A stretch of DNA of 64,000 bases from WRGT01 sp964450405 (lineage in GTDB: Bacteria; Spirochaetota; UBA4802; UBA5550), in NCBI GenBank assembly GCA_964450405.1, contig CAYVCQ010000003.1, positions 1 through 64,000 of the forward strand. The letters are read 5' to 3'. The notes beneath the pieces are model-generated. The model was not told the DNA's origin. It worked only from the letters and a program-made list of their open reading frames with translations, and did not search any database. Numbering within the stretch: position 1 is the stretch's first letter; the number at the start of each line of letters is the position of its first letter. The translations under genes were made by a program, and so were the position numbers. This document shows, piece by piece, positions 8,688-18,025 of this stretch.

Positions 8688-8989
8688 ACAACACTCCATT
8701 TGATTTGTAATTAGTAATTGCACTTGTTGAATGCAAATTTATATTACTAAATAAATTATAAAATCTTTTATAGTTCAATCACTTTTTTAATTTCTAAAAC
8801 AAATTGTTTATAAAACTGTGAAATCAATTCATTCATCAATTGTAAAATTGAATACAATATATATTACCGTGATGTACAAAATGTCGGAATTGTTTTTCAA
8901 AAACTCATAATTTTCAAACTGAGAATTTAATTGACATTGCTATTTATTTAAAATAAAAAATAATAATTAAATCAATGGAGCCTTAACCA

Positions 8990-10168
8990 ATGGAAAAAAT
9001 TTCATGTATCGCATATATATCGCAGGGAAATCTGTTTATCTCGGACAAAAATCTTAAGTTCAAAAACGTTGAAAGCCGCTTTATTTCAGATCTGAAGAGC
9101 AGACTGCAGAGCATTCAGAAAAAGAGCGAATGGAAAACTTCCGGTCAGGGTGCACAATTTATGGGTGTACGCCCTGCCTTTGGAGGTGAAGACCTGCAGC
9201 TGATTCGAGCCAGCTTCACAGGAGTAACCTCAGCCGGAGAGTCCGGGAAATTCATATATACTGTACATACCGACACAATGGGTGGTCTTTTTAAGTACGA
9301 GCTTGAATCAGGATCAGAACAGCGTCTTATGCATAAGGAATACTTTAACATAAAGGATATAGACTGCAATCCGGATTCGGGAGAAATTGCATGCACTATA
9401 ACTACAGCTTCAGGGGCAACAAATCTGTTTCTTATTTCATCATCACACAACGACATCACCCAGATTACAGAGGGTGATTCCTTTGACGAAGTTCCAGTGT
9501 GGATCCCGGGATCTGCCAATGAACTGGTTTTTCAATCAGCGGGTCTTGCACGTAACAGTCTGGGTCATTTTTCAGGCATTGGACATTTTTCGATTCAAAG
9601 ACTTAATATCCGCACCGGGGAGATGGACACAGTTCTAGAAAACCAAAAATATGATTATCTTACACCAAAGTACAACAGTAAAGGAGATCTCTTCTGTATA
9701 AAACGGAGTTATGACAATTCATGGTTGAAAGAAAATTCGCCTCTTACAATTTTACAAGATATGTTTCTTTTCCCGATAAGAATTGTTAAAGCTGTCATAC
9801 AATATCTTAATGTATTCACCCTTATCTATTCGAAGGAGCCGCTTATTACTGCAGGAGGTGCCGGTAAAAAAGGGCCGGATCCTAAATCGATATTTCTTCA
9901 CGGCCGCATGGTTGACATTGAGAATGAGATGAAAAAAGCCGGGAAAAAAGATAATACAGGCAGGATAGTTCCCGCAGACTGGGAACTGATTATGATCGAT
10001 ACCCGTGGTGATGAAAACGTTATAGCGCGGGGAGTTTCGGCATTTGATATATGCGGAGATTCAGTCGTCTATACAAACGGTACAAAAATATTCAAAGTTC
10101 AAAATGACGGTAAAAGTTCACAAATTGCAGAGGGAAGATTTATAGAGAAGCTGAGATTTGTTGAGTAA
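8990..10168 (+). CDS. TolB-like beta-propeller protein, function unknown
   Basis: This 392-residue protein shows PD40/TolB-like repeats, for example KDIDCNPDSGEIACTI, EVPVWIPGSANELVF and YLTPKYNSKGDLFCI. A less typical region (about 255-320) contains a hydrophobic stretch near LFPIRIVKAVIQYLNVFTLI that could touch a membrane. No signal peptide is seen, so it may be cytoplasmic. GGAG nine bases upstream supports the start. A TTGACA (8931) lies in the preceding AT-rich gap of 266 bases, which otherwise shows nothing. Confidence 0.6.
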   Translation: MEKISCIAYISQGNLFISDKNLKFKNVESRFISDLKSRLQSIQKKSEWKTSGQGAQFMGVRPAFGGEDLQLIRASFTGVTSAGESGKFIYTVHTDTMGGLFKYELESGSEQRLMHKEYFNIKDIDCNPDSGEIACTITTASGATNLFLISSSHNDITQITEGDSFDEVPVWIPGSANELVFQSAGLARNSLGHFSGIGHFSIQRLNIRTGEMDTVLENQKYDYLTPKYNSKGDLFCIKRSYDNSWLKENSPLTILQDMFLFPIRIVKAVIQYLNVFTLIYSKEPLITAGGAGKKGPDPKSIFLHGRMVDIENEMKKAGKKDNTGRIVPADWELIMIDTRGDENVIARGVSAFDICGDSVVYTNGTKIFKVQNDGKSSQIAEGRFIEKLRFVE

Positions 10169-10330
10169 AACATCCCGATTTTGTTAGTTGACAGAATCCA
10201 CACTTATAAAATTATCTACATATATAATAAAAAACGGTGAAATATCTCTCCGAATGGCAAAACCACGATTGGTATCAGTATTCCACCGCAATTTGAATAG
10301 TTATATATAATTTTAAAAACAAGGTTTAAA

Positions 10331-11938
10331 ATGAGCTTACAGAAAGAGATTAACAAAAGAAAGACTTTTGCGATAATAAGTCACCCCGATGCGGGAAAAA
10401 CAACATTAACTGAAAAATTATTATTATATAGCGGCGCGATACAGATTGCCGGCGCTGTTAAATCCAATAAAATTAAAAAGACTGCAACCTCAGACTTTAT
10501 GGAGATTGAAAAGCAGAGAGGTATCTCTGTTACCACATCGGTTCTGTCGTTTAACTATAAGAATCATATAATCAACCTTCTTGATACACCGGGTCACAAG
10601 GATTTTGCAGAGGACACATACCGTACACTTACCGCTGTTGACAGCGTTATACTTGTGGTTGACAGCGTAAAGGGAGTTGAAGAGCAGACTAAAAAATTGA
10701 TGGAGGTCTGCAGACTTAGAAACTACCCTGTAATAATCTTTATCAACAAAATGGACCGTGAGGGAAAATTCCCCATTGAACTTCTTGATGAACTGGAGAA
10801 GAGCCTTGACATCAACGTCCGCCCTTTAAGCTGGCCGGTCGGTATGGGAAGCTCATTCAAAGGCGTATACAATATTTACAAAAATACATTTAACTTTTTC
10901 AAATCGAACAAGAGCCAGATAGAGGATGAGAATGAGATTAAATCCTTCAAAGGCCTAAGTGATCCGGAGATCGATACGGTTATAGGGCACGACGCAATAA
11001 GACTCCGCGAAGAGATTGAGCTTGTTGACAGTATATACGATAAATTTGATACCGGGGATTATCTCTCGGGAATGCTTGCTCCGGTATTTTTCGGAAGCGC
11101 GGTTAACAACTTCGGAGTTAAAGAGCTTCTCGATACATTTGTTGAGATTGCGCCCCACCCTCTCGCCAGAGAAACAACCAGCGGTTTAATGGAACCGACA
11201 GAGGAAAAGTTCAGCGGATTTGTTTTTAAAATTCACGCCAACCTCGATCCGAGACATAGAGACCGTATTGCCTTCCTGCGTGTCTGCTCGGGAAAATTTG
11301 AACGGAACAAATTCTACCACCATGTCCGTCTTGACCGGGATATAAAATTCCCAAACCCTGCTAACTTTATGGCTCAGGATAAAAGTCTTATTGAAGACGC
11401 GTTTCCGGGAGATGTAATTGGTCTTTACGATTCTGGAATTTTTAAAATCGGGGATACTCTCACAGAGGGTGACTCTTTTATGTATAAAGGGATACCGAGA
11501 TTTTCACCGGAACATTTCTGCGACGTACGAAACTCGGATCCTTACAAGGCAAAACAGCTTGAGAAGGGACTCAACCAGCTTACCGACGAAGGACTGGCTC
11601 AGCTATTTACTCAGAATCCCGGACAGAGAAAAGTTATCGGAGTTGTGGGACAGCTTCAGTTTGATGTTATCAAATACAGATTGCTCCATGAATTCGGTGC
11701 AAGTTGTAATCTCTCACCAATCAGCGGGTACAAGGCTGTATGGGTTAAATACGAACATAAAGATGACATCAAAGATTTAACCGGTTTCAGATATCATAAT
11801 CTTTTTCAGGATAAGAATAACAACATGGTATTTATACCTGATAATAAATTCACGCTGCAGATTGCAAAAGATAAAAATCCGAAAGCCCAGTTTTTAATGA
11901 GCATTGAACATAATGATTCTACATTGGAGATGGAATAA
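10331..11938 (+). CDS. prfC: Peptide chain release factor 3
   Basis: This 535-residue GTPase recycles RF1 and RF2 from the ribosome after termination. The G motifs are clear: SHPDAGKTT (17-25), RGISVTT in switch I, DTPGH, and NKMD. After the G domain come the RF3-specific beta-barrel and C-terminal domains, with FQDKNNNMVFI near the end. The length agrees with the family (about 530). AAGG precedes the start. The gene is followed by a RAYT element on the opposite strand. Some family members in low-GC lineages act instead on stalled or errant translation. Confidence 0.96.
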   Translation: MSLQKEINKRKTFAIISHPDAGKTTLTEKLLLYSGAIQIAGAVKSNKIKKTATSDFMEIEKQRGISVTTSVLSFNYKNHIINLLDTPGHKDFAEDTYRTLTAVDSVILVVDSVKGVEEQTKKLMEVCRLRNYPVIIFINKMDREGKFPIELLDELEKSLDINVRPLSWPVGMGSSFKGVYNIYKNTFNFFKSNKSQIEDENEIKSFKGLSDPEIDTVIGHDAIRLREEIELVDSIYDKFDTGDYLSGMLAPVFFGSAVNNFGVKELLDTFVEIAPHPLARETTSGLMEPTEEKFSGFVFKIHANLDPRHRDRIAFLRVCSGKFERNKFYHHVRLDRDIKFPNPANFMAQDKSLIEDAFPGDVIGLYDSGIFKIGDTLTEGDSFMYKGIPRFSPEHFCDVRNSDPYKAKQLEKGLNQLTDEGLAQLFTQNPGQRKVIGVVGQLQFDVIKYRLLHEFGASCNLSPISGYKAVWVKYEHKDDIKDLTGFRYHNLFQDKNNNMVFIPDNKFTLQIAKDKNPKAQFLMSIEHNDSTLEME

Positions 11939-11980
11939 TTTTCGAAAATTGCAGGGACAACCCTAGGGTTGTCCGTACGG

Positions 11981-12001
11981 CATCATCATCATCATCATCA
12001 T
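11981..12001. repeat. CAT trinucleotide microsatellite
   Basis: Seven uninterrupted CAT units overlap the stop codon of the transposase gene; read on the minus strand they give repeated in-frame TGA stops. Slippage here would change only the number of stop codons, so it should be neutral for the protein. Confidence 0.9.
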
Positions 12002-12498
12002 CCGCGATCCGGATTTGTTTTGATATAATTCCTGATATTGCGCAAATCCCCTTCATCACGGATTATTATGTCATGAAAAGATCTCTGCCAGCGAAATTCA
12101 GGTTCCCCTGCGATATGAATCCATTTTGATGATGTTGTTTTCAATGCATTTATTGTTTTTGATAATAAATTATGTCGTGGATTTATTCCCGTTGGGACAA
12201 TTGTAGGGACAATCCTAGGATTGTCCCTACAATTGTCCCAACAATCATCCCCAATCAATAAAATTCCGTGGATATGATCGGGCATAATGACAAATTCATC
12301 CAATGTAATATATTTGTACTGTTCACCAATCCAGTGCCATTGGCGTTCAACAATTTTACCATAATCATTTAGATTCATTCTTCTTTTTTCGATATTCCCA
12401 AAGACAGGTAATCTGTTTTTAACACATACGGTAATAAAATAATAACCCGGTGATGAATAATCGTATCCGGGTTTTCTATTTGGTTTTCTGTTTTTCAT
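11998..12498 (-). CDS. REP-associated tyrosine transposase (IS200-like Y1 family)
   Basis: This 166-residue protein has the Y1 transposase core. It opens with GYDYSSPGYYFITVCVKN, typical of RAYTs. The metal-binding HUH motif is MPDHIHGIL, and the catalytic tyrosine is expected in IRNYIKTNP near the C terminus. About 20 residues after the HUH motif (from CWDNCRDNP to IVPTG) are encoded by a perfect 52-base palindrome, probably an inserted copy of the element's own repeat. ATG 12498 is preferred over ATG 12513: GGAG lies nine bases upstream and the N terminus fits the family. A 12-bp-arm hairpin frames that ribosome site. Confidence 0.87.
   Translation of the reverse strand: MKNRKPNRKPGYDYSSPGYYFITVCVKNRLPVFGNIEKRRMNLNDYGKIVERQWHWIGEQYKYITLDEFVIMPDHIHGILLIGDDCWDNCRDNPRIVPTIVPTGINPRHNLLSKTINALKTTSSKWIHIAGEPEFRWQRSFHDIIIRDEGDLRNIRNYIKTNPDRG
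12191..12242. repeat. Perfect 52-bp palindrome inside the RAYT coding region
   Basis: The left half (12191-12216) is exactly reverse-complementary to the right half (12217-12242), with no loop. Its centre (12207-12226) is identical to the 20-base palindrome at the element's right end (12596-12615). It keeps the transposase reading frame open. Confidence 0.93.
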
Positions 12499-12526
12499 CG
12501 TATTAATCTCCATTGATTAATACGAT
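12497..12526 (-). promoter_or_regulatory. Hairpin framing the RAYT ribosome-binding site
   Basis: Twelve-base perfect arms (ATCGTATTAATC at 12497-12508 and its complement at 12515-12526) enclose a six-base loop. In the mRNA, part of the GGAG ribosome site lies in the loop and the 3' arm runs into the ATG at 12498. Folding could limit translation of the transposase; this is inference. Confidence 0.6.
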
Positions 12527-12621
12527 TGAATCTTCAGATTTTTAAAATTTTTTTATATCCTGAGGAAAAAATGCATTTTATCCCGGAATCCGTACGGACA
12601 ATCCTAGGATTGTCCCAGCAA

Positions 12622-12936
12622 TTATTTCAAAAACGAACAACAATAATCCGAAGGCACCATAACTCTCATAGTAAACTTTGAATTAGCTGGTATATCAAAT
12701 GATTCACCGCCGATTATTTTTTTCCATTCATCACTTCCAGGAAGCTGTACATCAAGTTCGCCGGAATATATTTCCATCACTTCAGCGGCACCTGTATTAA
12801 ATAGATACTCTCCCTTCTGCATAAATCCCAGAGTTTTTTCTGTACCGTCAGCAAAAATAACTTTTCTGCTTACAACATTCCCGTCAAAATATACATTTGC
12901 TTTAGTTACCACTGTTACGTTTTTAAATTCAGACAT
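12622..12936 (-). CDS. ppnP: Pyrimidine/purine nucleoside phosphorylase (DUF1255)
   Basis: This 104-residue cupin-fold protein matches PpnP, which phosphorolyses nucleosides to base plus ribose-1-phosphate. Recognisable stretches are VYFDGNVVSRKV, TLGFMQKGEY, FNTGAAEVMEIYSGELDV, LPGSDEWKKI, GGESFDIPANSKF and a C-terminal DYCCSFL. The family length is about 95-105. ATG 12936 is chosen because AGAGGA lies seven bases upstream; an in-frame upstream ATG at 12969 has no such signal. It lies beyond the right end of the RAYT element. Confidence 0.88.
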   Translation of the reverse strand: MSEFKNVTVVTKANVYFDGNVVSRKVIFADGTEKTLGFMQKGEYLFNTGAAEVMEIYSGELDVQLPGSDEWKKIIGGESFDIPANSKFTMRVMVPSDYCCSFLK

Positions 12937-13086
12937 AATTATTCCTCTTAAAATTTTTTTCAATTTCATTAAACTGTATATTTAACACAAGTAATTTTTT
13001 AATCATCAGCAAGCAGCGTAGTATAATTATATTCAGCACTTGCTTGTGAATAATTTCACCGCAGCCGAAGACAGCGGAGCTTGTGA

Positions 13087-14691
13087 CTACTCAAGGCAAA
13101 CAAATTCTTCAACCATATCCGCTTCTACTGATTCATCAGTACTTTTCATCTCAGTTTTACCTGGAAGAAATAAAGCAGCAGCAAATGCTAAAACTACAAA
13201 TGCACTCCCCGCAAGAAAGGCATCCTGAAAGGATAATACAACCGCATACTGAACAACTTTTTTGAAAAGCACACTCTGCGCCATCATTGCCGACTGAGCA
13301 TATGTATAACCTAGAGTATGGACATGATGAAATAAATTCTGAAACGATTCCAAAAATACAGGTGAAGTTCTGTCCATTGATGCGGATATTGCACCAAGAT
13401 GATAAGGGACTCTATGGCTTAAAACCGTAGAAAGTACCGATATTCCTATTGAACCTCCAACCTGCTGAATAATACTGAACATTGATGAAGCCATTCCTGC
13501 ATCTATCTTCGATACTGCATTCATACCTGCAGCTGTTATCGGCGCCATGAGAAGTCCCATCGCTACTCCTCTTACAAGTGTAGGCCCGATTAAATCAAAG
13601 GCAGTCATATTTACATTCATGCTTGTATACATAAACATGAACAACCATAAACCGGCAAGTCCAATAAGAGTCGGAATCCTTGGTCCGACTTTGTCGCTTA
13701 TTTTTCCACCAAAAGGCATGACAAACGCCATTAAAAGAGATCCCGGAAAAAGTATAAGCCCGCTCTGCATTTCTTCGTAACCCATCTGCTGCTGCATAAA
13801 AAGCGGAAGCAGAAATATCCCGCCAAAGAGTGCAATCTGCCTCACCAGCATTACTATCGAACAAACAGAGAATATTTTATTTTTAAAAAGACTAAGTTTT
13901 ATTACGCCATACTCAACAGATGATTCAACCAGCAGAAAGCAAAGTAACCCCAGGGCCGATATTGTTCCGCAGGTAAGAATATACATTGATGACCATCCCT
14001 CACTTTCACCCTTTGAAAGACCAAGTAAAAGTGAAACAAGAAAAATTGTTAAAAAAGCAAATCCCCAGAAATCGAAGGGCTTGCGCATACTTTCATGTGG
14101 GACGTCACGAACCAGCATAAAAAAAGAGACGATAACAACAACCACACCGATCGGAAGGTTTACCAGAAATATAGACCTCCACCCGAAATGAGTTGTAAGA
14201 TATCCTCCGATAGTGGGACCGACTGCCGGCCCCATAATTACGCCCATCCCCCATATTCCGATTGCTTTACCTCTTTCATGAGGTTCAAAAACTTCTGAAA
14301 TCATCGCCATAGCCGTGGGAGTGATCGCCCCTCCACCCAGGGCCTGTATAACCCTGGCCACTATAAGGGAAGGAAGATTCCATGCGATTCCGCAAAGAAG
14401 TGACCCCACTGTAAAAACTATCAGACTTGTTATATACAAAGATCTATAACCCACCCTGTTTCTGAACCACGCAGTTAAAGGCATCAGCGTGGCAAAGGCA
14501 ATCATATATCCGGTTATAACCCATCCTATTTCATCAATGCTGACTCCATAATCCGCCATTATCGCCGGTATTGAGACATTCACAATACTGGTGTCAAGAG
14601 CCGCCATGAGCGTTCCCGCCATGACTATACCCATTACAATCCATTTATAATTATACGGAGTTTCAAGTTTCCCGGTTAAATCCATACTCAC
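13087..14691 (-). CDS. emrB: DHA2-family (EmrB/QacA) multidrug efflux permease
   Basis: This 534-residue protein should have 14 membrane helices. Motifs of the DHA2 family are present: TSIVNVSIPAIM in helix 1, GWVITGYMIAFATLMPL, ARVIQALGGGAITPTAMA, and GPAVGPTIGGYL (motif C of antiporters). It would export drugs by proton antiport across the inner membrane, with the HlyD and TolC-like proteins forming the rest of a tripartite pump. Its start overlaps the end of hlyD by four bases (ATGA), showing translational coupling. Substrates cannot be inferred. Confidence 0.93.
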   Translation of the reverse strand: MSMDLTGKLETPYNYKWIVMGIVMAGTLMAALDTSIVNVSIPAIMADYGVSIDEIGWVITGYMIAFATLMPLTAWFRNRVGYRSLYITSLIVFTVGSLLCGIAWNLPSLIVARVIQALGGGAITPTAMAMISEVFEPHERGKAIGIWGMGVIMGPAVGPTIGGYLTTHFGWRSIFLVNLPIGVVVVIVSFFMLVRDVPHESMRKPFDFWGFAFLTIFLVSLLLGLSKGESEGWSSMYILTCGTISALGLLCFLLVESSVEYGVIKLSLFKNKIFSVCSIVMLVRQIALFGGIFLLPLFMQQQMGYEEMQSGLILFPGSLLMAFVMPFGGKISDKVGPRIPTLIGLAGLWLFMFMYTSMNVNMTAFDLIGPTLVRGVAMGLLMAPITAAGMNAVSKIDAGMASSMFSIIQQVGGSIGISVLSTVLSHRVPYHLGAISASMDRTSPVFLESFQNLFHHVHTLGYTYAQSAMMAQSVLFKKVVQYAVVLSFQDAFLAGSAFVVLAFAAALFLPGKTEMKSTDESVEADMVEEFVCLE

Positions 14692-15560
14692 CTGACCCTG
14701 ATTTTAACTTCAACTGACTGTCCGATTCTCAGATTTACCTTGGGATGAGGATCAAGTGCTATTTTTACAGGAATCCGCTGAACAAGTTTTATAAAATTAC
14801 CGGCTGAACTATCAGAAGGAATTAGTGCAAATGTCGCTGCAGTAGCTTTTCTCACTTCAAGTACTTTCCCTGTGATCTCCCCCCCTTCATCTATAAAAAT
14901 TGTAACGCTTTGACCGGCACGAACAAGGGCTACTGAAGTCTCTTCAATATTTGCAGTTATCCATGCGTGATCAACATCGACAACAGTGAATGCCGTCTGA
15001 TTTGTTTCAAGAATATTTCCGGTTTGAGCAATTTTCTGAACTACCACACCGTTAACCGGACTTCTGAGTGTTGTAAACTCAAGCGCGAGCTCTGCAAGCT
15101 GAAGGTCTCCCTCTGCCGCAAGTGCCTCGGACCTGACCTTGTCAAACTGCTGACGGCTTGCTCCGCTCTGAGATACAAGTGATTCCATTCGCTGAAGTTC
15201 CATTGACGCAAATGAAGCACGTGCCTTTGCTTTTTTGTACTGAGCCTCGGCTGCACGATGATCAAGTTCGGCAAGTTCCATTCCGGCAGTGACAGAATCC
15301 CCTTCGGTTACATTGACCTTTATTATCTGACCGTTTACTCCGCGGTTAGCCAGTCTTATTATATCAGCAGCCACCCTTGCATCATCGGTGCTGACATACG
15401 GTCTTAGAAAAAAAGTCCAGAACAGTAGCGATACTAAAAATATTCCGGCCAGAACATATGCAGAAATTCTTGAGGCCCGGCTCTTCCACCATGCTGGTTT
15501 ATTTACCTTATTCACAGTTTCTTCAACATGGGATACTACGGTTGTATTTTTTTTACTCAT
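14688..15560 (-). CDS. emrA: HlyD/EmrA-family membrane fusion protein
   Basis: This 290-residue periplasmic adaptor has one N-terminal membrane anchor (about 31-52), a lipoyl half-motif near NGQIIKVNVTEGDSVTAGMELAELD, a short alpha-helical hairpin (about 110-160), and the second lipoyl half at LRSPVNGVVVQKIAQTGN, followed by the beta-barrel with ITANIEETSVALVRAGQ. It links EmrB to the outer-membrane channel. AGAGGA precedes the start. A MITE-like repeat lies between it and tolC upstream, so the operon tetR-tolC-hlyD-emrB is interrupted by a 212-base spacer. Confidence 0.9.
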   Translation of the reverse strand: MSKKNTTVVSHVEETVNKVNKPAWWKSRASRISAYVLAGIFLVSLLFWTFFLRPYVSTDDARVAADIIRLANRGVNGQIIKVNVTEGDSVTAGMELAELDHRAAEAQYKKAKARASFASMELQRMESLVSQSGASRQQFDKVRSEALAAEGDLQLAELALEFTTLRSPVNGVVVQKIAQTGNILETNQTAFTVVDVDHAWITANIEETSVALVRAGQSVTIFIDEGGEITGKVLEVRKATAATFALIPSDSSAGNFIKLVQRIPVKIALDPHPKVNLRIGQSVEVKIRVR

Positions 15561-15623
15561 ATTTTTCCTCTAAATATATTATCTGTAATTATTGCCGTTT
15601 ACAAATTGGATAAACAATTTCCT

Positions 15624-15738
15624 GACATTCCGGTTTTGCGGCTTCAATTTTTGCAAATACCGGAATCTCATATAGAATATTTTTTAAATACATCATCTGT
15701 GAGATTCCGGCATTCCGTTTCACTGCAGCCGGAATGAC
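15624..15738. repeat. MITE-like element D in the tolC-hlyD gap
   Basis: The core runs from GACATTCCGGTTTTGC to GCCGGAATGAC, with the inner pair ACCGGAATCTCATA / GTGAGATTCCGGCATT. Outside it CCGTTTAC (15596) and GTAAACGG (about 15752) are an inverted pair that could be its outer ends. Located inside an operon, the hairpin may lower expression of hlyD-emrB relative to tolC; that is inference. Confidence 0.7.
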
Positions 15739-15772
15739 AAAGGACTATCTAAACCGTAAACGGATAAAATAA

Positions 15773-17173
15773 TCAGAATTTATAATAATCTGAACCTAAT
15801 GCTCTGTTTAGTCTGGCCTTTGCTGTTTGAAATTCATAAAGCGATTGAACGTACATTGTTTTCGCGCTGCTCAACTCGACGTTTGAATTTAACAGTTCAG
15901 TATTGTCTATCATACCGTTTTTAAACTGAAGAATTGCAACACGGAACGATTCCTCTGCTGATTTAATATTCTCCTTTTGAGTCGTTATCGAGTGGGATGC
16001 CGATTCCAGAGTGAGAAGTCCTTCCTGTATTTCCAGTTTAATACCTCTTACAAAATCCTCAATTTCCATATCTGTCTGGCTTGTTATACTCTTAAGCTGA
16101 TCTGCTTTAGCGCCTGATGAATCAAGAGGGCTCAGTGCACCCCAGCGGTATGTTGCCCCAACTGTGAAGTTCCAGTTTTTGTTCCATCCCTGCGGGTTAT
16201 AAGATTCATTGAGTTTATTTATAAGCGGATCATATGGGCTCCCCGTATTAACATCACCCATTGGATTTATAAGCTTAGTAGCTCCATAAGATCCGTTAAC
16301 AAAGAATGAAGGCCAAAGATAGACCGATTCACTCTCACTAACTTTATTTTTAAAAAGTTCTTTTTTGTGGCTTATCTGCAGGAGTTCCGGTCTATTTGCA
16401 AGAGCAACTGCGACAAGCTCATTAAAACGGCTCATCCGTTCATTTTCTTTCATATTCATCAATGAGTCGTTTTCAGGAATCTCAATCTGCAATGCTTTTA
16501 CATCAAGCATCACCGGCTTATCTATTTCTCTTCCAAGATGGATATTAAAAGCTGCCTTTGCAACTTCAGATTCCCTCTTTGCATTGATAAGTCTTGTATT
16601 TTCATTTGCTGCTGCGACACCAGCTCTGAGAAATGAAAGCTTTGTATAACTTCCGTTTTTATATCCGGCCTCAACCACCCGGAGATTCTCCTCCAGTGCT
16701 TTTACGGAATCAGTTTTCAATTTCAATACGTCTTCAGATAGAAGTACCCTGTAATAAAGCTGAATCATGTTTACTGTTGTATCCGCCTTTATTTTTCTCT
16801 CTTCATTAACAGTTATAATCTTCTCCTCACGCGATGACTGCAGCCTGTTATAAAACATACCGGGATTTACTGCAAGCGATCCTTTTACAAGCTGAATGTT
16901 ATATTGACCGTCACTGCTGGTAAGCGTACCTTTATCAGCACCCCACATGGTTGCCGATGCCCCGCTTCCAAGTTCGGGCCATAGCTCACCCCATACCTCG
17001 TTCACTTTGAGATCTTTCTCGTGTACTTTCTCCCTGGCAATTTTATAACGGTTATTGTTTTCAAGAGAAATTGAAATTGCATCATTCAAACCTAACTTTT
17101 CATTTTCTGCAAATGATAATGAATAAATCATTATCAAAAACAGAGTTAACGCAACGCCGGATATACTTTTCAT
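15773..17173 (-). CDS. TolC-family outer-membrane efflux protein
   Basis: This 466-residue protein has a signal peptide (1-22, ending SLSFA) and the two-fold OEP pattern of long amphipathic helices around two short barrel segments: for instance LNDAISISLENNNRYKIARE early, then LLTLESASHSITTQKENI and FKNGMIDNTELLNSNVELSS. It forms the outer-membrane exit duct for the EmrAB-like pump. Its ATG overlaps the stop codon of the upstream tetR by one base (TAATG), so the two are coupled. The presence of such a channel supports a diderm organism. Confidence 0.9.
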   Translation of the reverse strand: MKSISGVALTLFLIMIYSLSFAENEKLGLNDAISISLENNNRYKIAREKVHEKDLKVNEVWGELWPELGSGASATMWGADKGTLTSSDGQYNIQLVKGSLAVNPGMFYNRLQSSREEKIITVNEERKIKADTTVNMIQLYYRVLLSEDVLKLKTDSVKALEENLRVVEAGYKNGSYTKLSFLRAGVAAANENTRLINAKRESEVAKAAFNIHLGREIDKPVMLDVKALQIEIPENDSLMNMKENERMSRFNELVAVALANRPELLQISHKKELFKNKVSESESVYLWPSFFVNGSYGATKLINPMGDVNTGSPYDPLINKLNESYNPQGWNKNWNFTVGATYRWGALSPLDSSGAKADQLKSITSQTDMEIEDFVRGIKLEIQEGLLTLESASHSITTQKENIKSAEESFRVAILQFKNGMIDNTELLNSNVELSSAKTMYVQSLYEFQTAKARLNRALGSDYYKF

Positions 17174-17799
17174 TATTTTTTATCCTTTTTTATAGAAGCA
17201 ATACTGCTCATAGAGTCAATACCAGGAAGTCCCTGGCAGAATATTTTACAGAGAGTTAGAATATTATATTCAAGCTGCTCAGGTGCCGAATCATAAGAAT
17301 TGAATACAATTCCTCTGATAGAATATGTCAGAAGCGGCGCATAATATTCCAAATTATTAATCCTGGCGATCTTTTTATCTTTCATAAATATTTCGAGAAT
17401 CATTCTTGAATGTATATCGCCGATTAAACTTTTAAAATTCCTGTGGATATTGCCGGAGAAATACAAATCATCATTTCCCAGTTTATAAATATCTCTGAAT
17501 TTTTTTCTCATAGGCAGAAAACATCTGCAGAATTCAGTGAAGCGCTCATTTGTACTTTTTGCAGATTCTATTGCCTTTTTAAGATCAGATTCGTACTGAT
17601 GAAAATCATACTCTCCAACAGCAACAAATAGATCTTCTTTACTTTTATAATAGTAGTATAGAGCGCTTCTGGTTATATTCAATTTGGCAGCAACATCGTC
17701 CATAGTCGTTTTACCATAACCATAGTCAGCGAAGACTTTTCTCGCTGCTTCAATTATCTCATTTTCTCTGCCGCATATTTTTTTTTCAGCTTCGGCCAT
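17173..17799 (-). CDS. TetR-family repressor of the efflux operon
   Basis: This 208-residue protein has an N-terminal TetR helix-turn-helix: IIEAARKVFADYGYGKTTMDD, then LNITRSALYYYYKSKEDLF. The remaining helical ligand domain fits drug-responsive regulators but gives no ligand. ATG 17799 is chosen because AGAGGA precedes it by six bases; two further in-frame ATGs upstream lack a ribosome site and would put the operator inside the gene. It is first in the tetR-tolC-hlyD-emrB run, so it probably represses its own operon through the dyad at 17812-17844. Confidence 0.87.
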   Translation of the reverse strand: MAEAEKKICGRENEIIEAARKVFADYGYGKTTMDDVAAKLNITRSALYYYYKSKEDLFVAVGEYDFHQYESDLKKAIESAKSTNERFTEFCRCFLPMRKKFRDIYKLGNDDLYFSGNIHRNFKSLIGDIHSRMILEIFMKDKKIARINNLEYYAPLLTYSIRGIVFNSYDSAPEQLEYNILTLCKIFCQGLPGIDSMSSIASIKKDKK

Positions 17800-17811
17800 A
17801 TTCTTCCTCTT

Positions 17812-17844
17812 TTGACAATTTGACATTATATGTTTGTTTGTCAA
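17812..17844 (-). promoter_or_regulatory. Probable TetR operator/promoter of the efflux operon
   Basis: The outer arms TTGACAA (17812-17818) and TTGTCAA (17838-17844) form a dyad over 33 bases, with TGACAT and ATGTTTG as weaker inner halves. Read on the minus strand, TATAAT (17825-17830) lies within it. No convincing -35 box at 17 bases is visible. The binding protein is inferred from position. Confidence 0.6.
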
Positions 17845-18025
17845 TTTATTTCTACATTAAACAGATATATAGTTATTACAAAAAAAGTATTATTCTGCAT
17901 GCAATTTATAATTATTATTTTTACTTCTGAAAGATTGCATTTGTTTTAGTATTTGTTACGTTATGAATAAATTCATATTTTGTTGATTCTGATACTTTGT
18001 TACGGATAATAATGTTTGGCAGGTT

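Larger units (their letters stand above)
11954..12616. mobile_element. RAYT (REP-associated tyrosine transposase) unit with inverted end palindromes
   Basis: The left end (11954-11980) and right end (12590-12616) are inverted copies of each other with 25 of 27 bases matching. Each contains a 20-base palindrome, GGACAACCCTAGGGTTGTCC at the left and GGACAATCCTAGGATTGTCC at the right, followed outward-in by GTACGG. They enclose the transposase gene at 11998-12498. A third copy of the same 20-base core lies inside the gene (12207-12226). This arrangement matches REP-RAYT units: single-strand acting Y1 transposase plus palindromic partners. Confidence 0.85.
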
